Shown piece after piece: positions 19,072 through 26,641 of a stretch of 26,641 bases of DNA. The stretch lies in the NCBI GenBank assembly GCA_034698045.1, contig JAQGAU010000528.1, positions 1 to 26,641 of the forward strand. Direction: 5' to 3'. The notes beneath the pieces were generated by a model, which was not told where the DNA came from, did no database searches, and saw only the letters and a program-made list of their open reading frames with translations. The first letter of the stretch is position 1. The number at the start of each line of letters is the position of its first letter. The position numbers and the translations under genes were made by a program. Source of the stretch: Paramacrobiotus richtersi. Taxonomy: Eukaryota > Tardigrada > Eutardigrada > Parachela > Macrobiotidae.

Positions 19072-19109
19072 ATTCACAATGGTTATGAAACTTCATAACC
19101 AATGTGAAT
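19072..19109. repeat. Short inverted repeat, 18-bp arms
   Basis: ATTCACAATGGTTATGAA and its reverse complement with one mismatch, separated by 2 nt. It lies between the RING exon and the possible first exon, so it is perhaps intronic. Confidence 0.6.
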
Positions 19110-19122
19110 CGATATAACTCAC

Positions 19123-19179
19123 CTTTGAATGCTGCTCCATCTGTCGAAGCTCTGCCTCAGAAGTTTTAATGTAGACCAT
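19123..19179 (-). other. Possible first coding exon on the minus strand
   Basis: ATG at 19179 opens 19 codons (MVYIKTSEAELRQMEQHSK), ending at a strong donor (AAG|GTGAGT). It is hydrophilic and helical, as expected before a RING. Its phase (0) does not match the RING exon (phase 1), so an intermediate exon would be needed or the two are unrelated. Confidence 0.3.
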
Positions 19180-20143
19180 AGTTCTAACGATTGCCGAATA
19201 AAGTGTGTACACTTTAACGTACTCAATCAATAAAACTTGTTTTTAACACGTCTGGTTTTAGCAAATAAGTGGACTACTACTGAAATCAATATATATACTC
19301 AATCAATACTTAAGATACTCGATCAATGTAGTTTAGTAAACGATTTAGCGCATAAGTGGAACGCATGAAATTTTCCGATTTCCCGCAGTATTTAAACTGC
19401 AGAAAATCAGGAATCAGATGCGTTCTGCGAATTTAGATGCGGATCTAGATGCGGCTCTACCTATTGAGATCTGCGTCACACGTGAAGAAGAGAAGCAGAA
19501 GTCAGAGTTCACGCAGCCGAAATTTTTTACTGTACGAAAAGAATTACTGTACGAATAGAATAGACAGTGTACGAATAGAATTACGGCTGCAGTCATCCGG
19601 GTCAGATGCACAGATGCACAAAGATTGACAGATGCACAAAGAGGTCCAGGAATTTCTTAGCGATGGACGGGTGCTTTCCAGCCATAAACAGCTAAAAGCA
19701 GTTGGTGTACGCATTTGGGCGACAATCAAGTCCATCTTCTACTCTTGCTGCTGTAGTCATCAATTTGTACTACTGTACATTACATTACATTACTGAAGGC
19801 TCATAACGAAGGGGTTTTCTGTGCTACATGTTGATATTTTACTTTCCGTAGTTTAGTCAAGATTCCTATAGAATTCTAATTCGAGCCTGGAAATCAGCAG
19901 TCCGCGCAGCTTCGCCAGATATTAATTCTTCCTTCTCCAGAACTAAGCGTTTATTTTCGGCTACGGCTTCATTTAGGCAGGACGTTTACAGCTCTGACCG
20001 TTTCTGAATGTCAATCTGCGCACCAAAAAATGGGTTTGAACACCACATTTGCGATAAGCTATATAGTTCATCATCACTTGCACAAAAAAAACCGGCAATT
20101 AGCAGCACAGTTATAAACATTACTGGAACTACATATTACATAC
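19180..20143. other. Spacer or intron, unassigned
   Basis: No supported gene. It contains small simple duplications (TGTACGAATAGAAT at about 19550-19580, CAGATGCACA at about 19603-19640). A minus-strand frame near 19600-19690 with GKHPSIAKKFLDLFVHL after an acceptor-like TTTTAG could be a relic exon. Confidence 0.25.
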
Positions 20144-20697
20144 CATTTCGGTAGCTAGCTTTTTTTTCCCTTCTTTCATACCCTGCAAATGTCTGGAGAT
20201 GTCCAAAATTTTTTATCCGGGCTTGGTCGAAAGCTGAGCGTAGATCTTCGTCCGAAACTTTTACCGTCTTTGATGAACTTAAGTTACTGGAAGTTTTCTT
20301 CCGGCCTGATCCAGACTGCGGAGGTCGTAGTAATGCTGGTAAGCAATCGAACACTGTTGCTACAGCAGTTTTATTCAGCTGCGCTTTTTTCTATCCACGA
20401 AAGTCTGAGGGCCGAAAGTGGGCAATACAAATTCGAGAGCCAGGCCCCGGATTCCAGTTTGCCCGTCGACATGAGTGGATCCATTTACCGCGGCGCTCTG
20501 GCTTTTCTTTCGATGGTAGGGTAAACATGTGAATGTCGGGGGTTTTGGACGTGTTCAGACATTCAGAAACCTTCACATCGGGTCCATCTGTTTCTCCGTT
20601 TCTTTTTCACAGGCCCAGATGTTGACGGAATAGGTTCGTCGTTATCAGATTTTATGGATCCGCCGAATTCTGGTTGATCCATTGGATCTATCTCCAT
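20144..20697 (-). pseudogene. THAP zinc-finger gene, broken by a frameshift and a stop
   Basis: Read on the minus strand from the ATG at 20697: an acidic N-terminus, a basic KKKRRNR stretch (possible nuclear localisation), then a THAP domain. THAP features are a first Cys (TRCE), a second Cys (SECLNT), FTLP, a central W, a second W (NWNPGPG), ICIAHFRPSDF with the C-x2-H zinc ligands, and AVATVFD, equivalent to the AVPT-F end of THAP domains. Two lesions break it: one extra base at about 20570-20571 between the first two Cys, and an in-frame TAG (20391-20393) just after DFRG and before KKAQLNKTAVATVFD. The frame then runs through a basic Ser-rich stretch to a donor (AATG|GTATGT). THAP proteins bind DNA and include transposase relatives, so this may be a relic of a cellular gene or of a P-like transposon. 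Confidence 0.6.
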
Positions 20698-21772
20698 GGT
20701 TTTAATTATAATCAACACAGTGGCGCAGAAAGTCTTATTTGTTTAAAACAGCATATTTGTTTAAAACATTACAACAAGAAACAACGCGGCAACATCAAAA
20801 AGCTTACGGAAAAAACATCAAAAAGCTGTATGAGCATCAAGATCAGGAAAAGTCATGACAAATGACAGCATAGGTTTTGAACGGGCATGCTGCGATAGCT
20901 ACAGCCGCCGCGGGTGGCAGTTAACCCATCGTACGTATATTTGACTGAATTTATTGACTTGAATGAGTTATTTTTATGGCAAATGGTCCTGGCCCTTGGC
21001 ATATAGCAGCCCGGCGGATGAGCCACTATTCTACGATTACATCACGACGATCTTATTTGCTTGCGAATTTATCGGCCAAGTCTCCCAAAAATACTGACAG
21101 ATAACTTTAGGTTTAATGCACGTACTAGATCTTTTGAGTTTCGCGGTTGATCGTTTTTTACGAAACAGTTATGTACAACGAATGGCCTATGGTCAGTACA
21201 TTCAGAGAAATCAAGCTTTATTGATTGATTTAAGTTTTTGATCGGGAAATGTCGCTCCTCAAAGTACAAGGTTGCTTGAGGTCCTCAGGACCAGGTTATA
21301 CTTCAGCTGCAACTGAAGAGGTTGCAATGCATACGCTGCTCATTGTTTTGTGCAGAAGCTGCGCCCATCCTTAAGACTGCACGTAAGACAACATCAAATG
21401 CTGAAAATGTACATCTCCGGATCCGGGGAGGCGGTGGTTCATTCCAGTGTGGCTGCCAGAGTGACCTTTTCCGGAATCACCGTTTTGTGCTTCCTCGTTG
21501 GTTGGTTATAAACTGCCCGTGTTTACTCATGCGAAGTATAAAATTAAACCAACGAAACAGCGTGCAAAACAGAATACTCAGTTGCACTTTGCATAAGCTG
21601 CTATTAAATTTTGTCATTTTTTGCTCGGCTGATTTTGAAAATTATTCAGTTTACTAATGTACTTTTTTTGCCACATTATTCTTTAAGGGGTATGGACTTG
21701 CATATTCAATATTTGCTTATGATCAATCTAGAGCCTGGTCTGTTCACCGTGTTGGAGTATATAATTATTATT
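20698..21772. other. Spacer with a PL-F-YD fragment
   Basis: No intact gene. A plus-strand frame at about 20963-21097 contains SSPADEPLFYDYITTILFA before TGA, similar to motifs in the exon family described further right. The rest is unassigned. Confidence 0.3.
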
Positions 21773-22101
21773 TTATAGTTGGCCTGATCTGTGGCCAATC
21801 GAAACGATTGCTTCCGAGATATTTTCGCGGGTTTTAATTTCTTTTTCGAGCGCATCAAATTTGAATTCGGCGATCTGCGATGAAGATGCGCTGCCGGACG
21901 TATCGGTCGATTGCTCCGCTGAATTACTTAGTCCAGGCCATTCTGCGACGTGATCCTCATAAGGCACAAACAGTATTGTGAGCTTTGAATGGTGAATCGT
22001 AGTGCATTGGCATTTGCTGTTCTGTATTGAACGACGTAGCTAAATTTAAATCTGATAATACGGCGATGCATGATTCGGCATAAGTAATGAATATTTTTAC
22101 G
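21773..22101 (-). pseudogene. PLHYD exon family, copy A (longest)
   Basis: On the minus strand an acceptor (AAATTACAG) opens at 22101 with VKIFITYAESCIAVLSDLN, then MPMHYDSPFKAHN. One base further on in frame it continues as PYEDHVAEWPGLSNSAEQST and a Glu/Lys-rich helix (FDALEKEIKTRENI) to a stop at 21773. The two parts are joined by a one-base shift near 21967-21970, or by an intron too short for me to place. Family unrecognised. Related copies lie at 22302-22515, 24480-24576 and 24850-24985 (minus). Confidence 0.4.
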
Positions 22102-22301
22102 CTGTAATTTTAGATAATGAAGGAAAATCAAAGAAAGTTTGCAAAACGAGTGGATGGGACTTTCTTTTACTTAAAATGCCTGTGAACTGTTAAAGAAAAG
22201 TGGGGAGCGGAATGACCAGAAGAGCGTTGCGAATTACCGGACAAATGCGAATTAAATTTCCGTAATAAACTTTTTTTTTCCCGCTGATTAAAGTCACACA
22301 T

Positions 22302-22515
22302 CTAAGCAACGATAGCCACATTCATAAACTGCATAAACAATATTAATACGATATCTCGTATTGATATTCGCAAGGTCAAGAGAAGGGATTGAGAGCCAAG
22401 TGTGGTGAATCGTAGTGCAATGGATTGGACAAACTCCACAAATAATTTAACTTGCAGTGTCATATAATTAACATCGGTGCTGCTTGATTCGGTATACATA
22501 GGAAATATTTTTATG
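22302..22515 (-). pseudogene. PLHYD exon family, copy B
   Basis: The acceptor-like GATTACAG opens at 22515 with IKIFPMYTESSSTDVNYM. The PLHYDSPH motif is present but in another frame, so the copy appears broken. It shares GGTGAATCGTAGTG and CATCGGTGCT (plus-strand strings) with copy C. Confidence 0.4.
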
Positions 22516-22549
22516 CTGTAATCTCCAGTTTATGCTGTTGTAAATTTGA

Positions 22550-22571
22550 ATGATAAAAAATTTTTTATCAT
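22550..22571. repeat. Perfect 22-bp palindrome
   Basis: ATGATAAAAAA followed by its exact reverse complement TTTTTTATCAT, so it carries an inverted GATA pair. It lies just outside copy B of the exon family. Confidence 0.7.
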
Positions 22572-23162
22572 ATGGTATTCCTTTCAAAACGACATTGCTG
22601 GCGCAGCAAAACATCCTCACATCAGTAAACCAACACATCGATACACAAACATATACACATAATAAGGAAAACTGTGTCTTATAGTTTACTGAAGCAACAA
22701 GTCTTTAGTAAAAGAACGTTGCATCCATATCAGTTGGTCATTCAGTACAAAGATCGTTTTGGCAGTTTTAGTTTTTGTTGTGATACATACGGACATTCTT
22801 CTGGAAAAGCGTTAAACGTAAACAGGGAGAACTGGATCTCAGAAAAAGCGATGAAAAGGTCAAAATAATGTCAAATTTTTTTATTGTTTCTATGGTCAAT
22901 TTCGGTTACATTGTTTCAGGCTCCATGTGTCGGGGTCTGCAGAGTGTTGCCCTTCATTGTACACATTCTTCTTATATACCGCTATTTTCGAAGATTTTTC
23001 GTTTTGAATCTGCTAACGTGTTTCTTTAGTGATTCCACTTAAATTTACTTTGAGGATTTTGTAATCAATATTTCGAACTGTCAGGTAGTGTACACGTGCA
23101 CGTTATGGGAGCTGGGTTGTGGGTGGTTATTCTTGAGGGATGGTATATCAGTTTTCGTCCAG

Positions 23163-23387
23163 TTAAAGTGAAGGCATCGTGAAAATGTTTAAGAAAACAT
23201 CGTCGATCGGCATACGAAGAGTGCTAGCCATCTGCGGCGGAAATCTGAAGGTAAGATGAACATGAGAATCGTAGTGTAAAGGCTGAAAAGGGTGTAAAAG
23301 CTCGGACCTGGTAGTGTGAGCTTCGCAAAAATAAAGGATTTCGGCGCAATTAATTTTGTGACAGATTTGAAAATACAAGAACAGCAC
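23163..23387 (-). other. Possible diverged PLHYD family member
   Basis: A 74-codon minus-strand frame with EILYFCEAHTTRSELLHPF and FQPLHYDSHVHLTF, roughly collinear with copies A-C. It has no clear start or splice sites. It may be an exon or a relic. Confidence 0.3.
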
Positions 23388-23404
23388 TTTTTTGCTTGAA
23401 ATTG

Positions 23405-23518
23405 TTTAAACAAGACGCACATACAGGGTTGGTTCGGATTTCATATAATTGCTATTCAGTTTTTAAACAAGACGCACATACAGGTTTTGTTCTTATTTCA
23501 TATAATTGCTATTCAGTT
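23405..23518. repeat. 57-bp tandem duplication
   Basis: TTTAAACAAGACGCACATAC begins at 23405 and again at 23462. The two copies also share TTTCATATAATTGCTATTCA and differ at a few positions in the middle. Confidence 0.8.
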
Positions 23519-23608
23519 TTTTTGGGCGAGATTTTGGTTTCCTGTGTATCATCAAATCAGTAATGTCATCATTCTTTACATTTAACTGTTATTTTATTTT
23601 TCTCGTAG

Positions 23609-23932
23609 ATGGTAAAGTATTTTAATTCCGAGGGGTTATCTCGGATTCCGGCTGCAGATTTGTCTGTATCGCGTCACTTGAATTATCGTCATATCGTAAT
23701 AAAAACTGAAAATGATTACTGTGAAAACAGGGGTATGCCAATACTTACCGCAATAATCAGTGTACAAAAAGCAAAAAATAAGACAATTTTTCTTCAGCTG
23801 AATTTACAGACATTAAAGTGTAAGTGTCTTATAGAAGCAAACTATCCGACCACCCATCAGCCTCTGTACTACGATCCCATGTCAATTCATATATTTGCGA
23901 ATGTTATGTCGAGCTTGCAGAAGTTTACTTAA
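23609..23932 (+). CDS. Unrecognised 107-residue ORF with a PLYYD motif
   Basis: An ATG frame on the plus strand directly after an acceptor-like TTTCTCGTAG, so it may be an exon and not a complete gene. It begins MVKYFNSEGLSRIPAADL and contains HQPLYYDPMSIHIFA near its end, similar to the PLHYD exons on the minus strand. An overlapping frame (23824-24174) is also open and reads plausibly (LAEVYLTICKQEFHIIGLVY), so a frameshift or intron may join them. No known domain is recognised and the AT-rich context makes chance possible. Confidence 0.35.
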   Translation: MVKYFNSEGLSRIPAADLSVSRHLNYRHIVIKTENDYCENRGMPILTAIISVQKAKNKTIFLQLNLQTLKCKCLIEANYPTTHQPLYYDPMSIHIFANVMSSLQKFT

Positions 23933-24479
23933 CCATTTGTAAGCAAGAATTCCATATAATCGGACTAGTTTACTTTAATCGACCGGAGCGAAGCGAAGGT
24001 CTTCTATACTCAGCTCCAACGCAGTTTTTTCTGTTACGGAAATCCGGGAAGTCTATTGTATTCCTTTCGCCGACGATAACTCTCTTCAAAATGGTCCGAT
24101 TTGCTTTAAATTTGACCAGTATGTTCTTCGTTACGAGTTCTGAAGCCCTATTGTTTTTGAGCCATACTTTTTGAAAAATAACAAGGTTATGAAGATTAAA
24201 CTGAATTGGGTACGTATCGCTAATACCAATGTGCTTTGCGCAACTGAAGACAATCAAAAGCGGATCTTCCTCATATGAAAAGTTGTCCTGCGCGTTTATC
24301 GATTATTAGTATGTATAGCGCTTACTATACTGCTCCGGTCTTCATCGCCAGCATCAGCGAGGAGCGTCAGCGATCAGCGATCATCAGCGATTACCTAGTA
24401 ATACTAGAAATTCCCGGTTGACCATGTTGCACGAAAGAGCAATATACAACAGTACAAGTACGAATCGTGAACGGTGCAG

Positions 24480-24985
24480 TTGTATCTATTTCCCATACTC
24501 TACTGAAAGTAGTTAAATTTAAATCTGATAATACGATGCTGCGGGATTCGGCATAAATAACGAAAATTTTTATGATAACGAAGAAAAATAAATGAAAGTT
24601 TGCAAGGCGTGGATGAGACTTTGTTTTGCTTAAACTGCCTGTGAACTGTGCATGAAAATTGGGGAGCGGAAAACTGGAATGACAAGAACAGCATTCTATT
24701 CAATATGCGAATTATCGGACAACTGTGAATTGAATCTTGAAATAAACTTATTTTTTTCCGATGTTCTAAACAACAAAATTTACATTCGTAAATTACATTA
24801 ATAGTATTATTGTGCTTTATTTTATTGATACTCATAACCTGAAGAAAACCGGTTGACAGTAAAGTGTGGTGAATCGTAGTGTAATGGCTTGGACAATACC
24901 GACATGATAGTCGTTCCAGTGTTGTACTTCACATCGGTGCTATATGATTCGGTTATACATAGGAAATACTTTTAAAGTGTAATTT
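24480..24985 (-). pseudogene. PLHYD exon family, copies C and D
   Basis: Copy C (24850-24985) carries ITESYSTDVKYNTG and SKPLHYDSPHF. One extra base early on breaks its frame relative to copy B. Copy D (24480-24576) carries FVIYAESRSIVLSDLNLTT, matching the start of copy A, but lacks the PLHYD part. Similarity between copies A and D extends beyond the exon (24577-24765 against 22101-22290), so larger segments were duplicated. Confidence 0.4.
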
Positions 24986-25019
24986 TTTAATTATGATACT
25001 CTTAATATTAGAGATAAAT

Positions 25020-26480
25020 GTATTACTCGCAGCGGGTTTTAATTATAGTCGCCACTTTCTTGAACGCTGTAATGTCGCGCAAATTATTCAGGCCATTGGA
25101 AAGTGCTAATTTGACAGGCTTAACTGGAATTTTGCAGTTCTTTGGACAATCTTCTTTTAAAATTTAGATTTTGAACATGGAGAACAGGATTCCGGAAAAT
25201 TGATAAAAAAGTCGAGATGAAATTTGTTTTCTTGTTGTCTCTGCATGGGCCGGTCAGTGTGATGTGAATTTTGTTTCTTTCCTTCTAGCAGTTTTTATAT
25301 TATTTCAGAATGCGGTGGAACCGTAAATTTGCTGGTTTCAAACATCTGAGAACACTTTTGCAGGAAATACCGGATTGTCTTTTTTGCATCAGGCTGTTAC
25401 TGTATCATAATAAAGGCTTCCGATGAGCTAAAAAATCAATCGTAATTATCGGAGTGAAGGAAAAATCTATAATTTCTGAATGGACTTTACTGAATTCATT
25501 GGCTCTAAAGAATTATTTTGCGCAGATGGTTCTGACAGCGGACAAGTTGTCCGGGACAAAGTACATTGTGAGCCCCTATTCTACGATTCTATTACGATAT
25601 GTAACTGTTCGATACGAATGCTCCGCCATCGGTAACTGTTTCAAACCTGCGACTTAATTAATTGTTTTGGTATTTTAGTATGAGTCAACAGCCTGTGAAA
25701 GTGTCGTGCTTCCGAATTTATCGAGAAATCACCCAGAAGTGCACCGACAGATTAATTATTTTGCGGTTAATTACCAGTTCTCACGAGGCAATAATCCACA
25801 ACGAAAATGTTTTTGACACTTAATTACAATAACCGAACAGTAATGAACACATTTCTTTGATGAAGTAGCCAGCATGGTCACCTACCTTAACTGATGGGCC
25901 AGGAAACCAATCTGCTTACTATTGGTGGAAAAACCCAGTAATGTTCCATCCCGGCTGCATGACCTCGAGTCAATACATTCTGACTGATTAAAAAAACTTG
26001 AAGTGATTTCTTTTTTGACCAAGAAAGGTCTATTGAAAAGACTGCATTACTACGTCAAAATGCTGAAAGTGTAGACATACCATAGAACGTTGACAAATTT
26101 GCCATCTTTACAATATGACACGTACGGCATTACTACATATGCAGTACTACGTATACGCACAAATTAGCATTTTCATATTTGTACGATTACGACGTAGTGA
26201 AAAGTTGTGACTTATATAACCCTCTTCGGTTTTTTATGTACACAATTACCGTTCCTGTGCGCTTGTGATCGATGGTTAATTGTCATGCCCTAGGTTTTAT
26301 TTTTATCATCGCTGGTTTTAATGTATTCGTGACCTTTGAAGTCGTATTCAGAAATATTTGGCAATAAAATTTTTACTGGGACTTTCCTGTGGTGGTGGTT
26401 CTTGCCGGAGTGGCTGACAGAATGAGGGTAGGCACAATCCGGGACAAATCGAATACCTTAATACTTCAATACCATAACCA
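25020..26480. other. AT-rich spacer, no gene supported
   Basis: A 67-codon frame at 25454-25657 overlaps another frame that reads GSDSGQVVRDKVHCEPLFYD around 25525-25590, again with the PLFYD motif. Nothing else is recognisable. Confidence 0.3.
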
Positions 26481-26495
26481 TTACATATTAATTTA

Positions 26496-26641
26496 CTTAA
26501 AAAGTCACTATTTTATGAAATTATGGTATTACGGTATTGTCGGTATTCAGATTTATTTTACTTGAAAAGTCACTTATTTCTTAAATTATGGTATTACGGT
26601 ATTGTCGGTATTGAGATTTATTTTACTTAAAAAGTCACTTA
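26496..26641. repeat. 65-bp tandem repeat running off the window
   Basis: TTATGGTATTACGGTATTGT starts at 26521 and 26586, each copy followed by CGGTATT and an ACTT(A/G)AAAAGTCACT segment that also occurs at 26496-26511. The array continues beyond the right end. Confidence 0.75.

Noticed and set aside
23970..24257. 95-codon minus-strand frame
   Set aside because: It overlaps an equally plausible plus-strand frame (23824-24174). No motif or codon signal decides between them.
24337..24395. CAGCGATCAGCGATCATCAGCGA-type repeat as a CRISPR or microsatellite array
   Set aside because: Only a few imperfect short units with no spacers; a minor simple repeat.

Overview
The window looks like nuclear DNA of a small-genome animal. 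Its genes have GT-AG introns, most of them about 50-160 nt. Recognisable products are an ionotropic-glutamate-receptor-like ligand-binding domain, an IAP-type RING finger and a THAP zinc finger. I see no operons, ribosome-binding sites, rRNA, tRNA or CRISPR. A tardigrade or another small invertebrate would fit, but the species cannot be fixed from this sequence alone.

The left half (1.1-15.3 kb) is dominated by a same-strand array of six genes that share a PIN endoribonuclease domain closest in layout to SWT1-type PIN domains. They fall into three classes. Class A (1273, 3026, 7573) has one coding exon, and its PIN domain is followed by a conserved C-x-C-P module and a C-terminal hydrophobic segment. 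Class B (4975, 12185) has two exons; the intron lies exactly at the end of the PIN domain, and exon 2 encodes a hydrophilic tail ending in a Cys cluster. Class C (14454) is GC-richer and has an acidic, soluble tail. The order is A-A-B-A-B-C. Each class has its own conserved upstream block containing GATA-type elements, and two class-A blocks (about 6.7 and 9.15 kb) have no gene behind them. The array reads as a young, locally duplicated family of RNA-cleaving enzymes that are attached to membranes in different ways.

To the left of the array is the 3' end of an iGluR-like gene that stops where the last membrane helix would begin. Inside the array are a 43-44-bp minisatellite (10.05-10.4 kb), a decayed minus-strand coding region (10.4-11.05 kb) and the last exons of an unrecognised plus-strand gene (11.69-11.91 kb).

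The right half (15.3-26.6 kb) is gene-poor and AT-rich. It holds a roughly 1.16-kb inverted-repeat element with TTTGCC hexamers (17.15-18.31 kb), a minus-strand RING-finger gene (about 18.4-18.7 kb), a minus-strand THAP gene broken by a frameshift and a stop (20.14-20.70 kb), several diverged copies of an unrecognised exon family sharing a P-L-[HYF]-Y-D motif (21.0-25.6 kb), and a 65-bp tandem repeat running off the right end.
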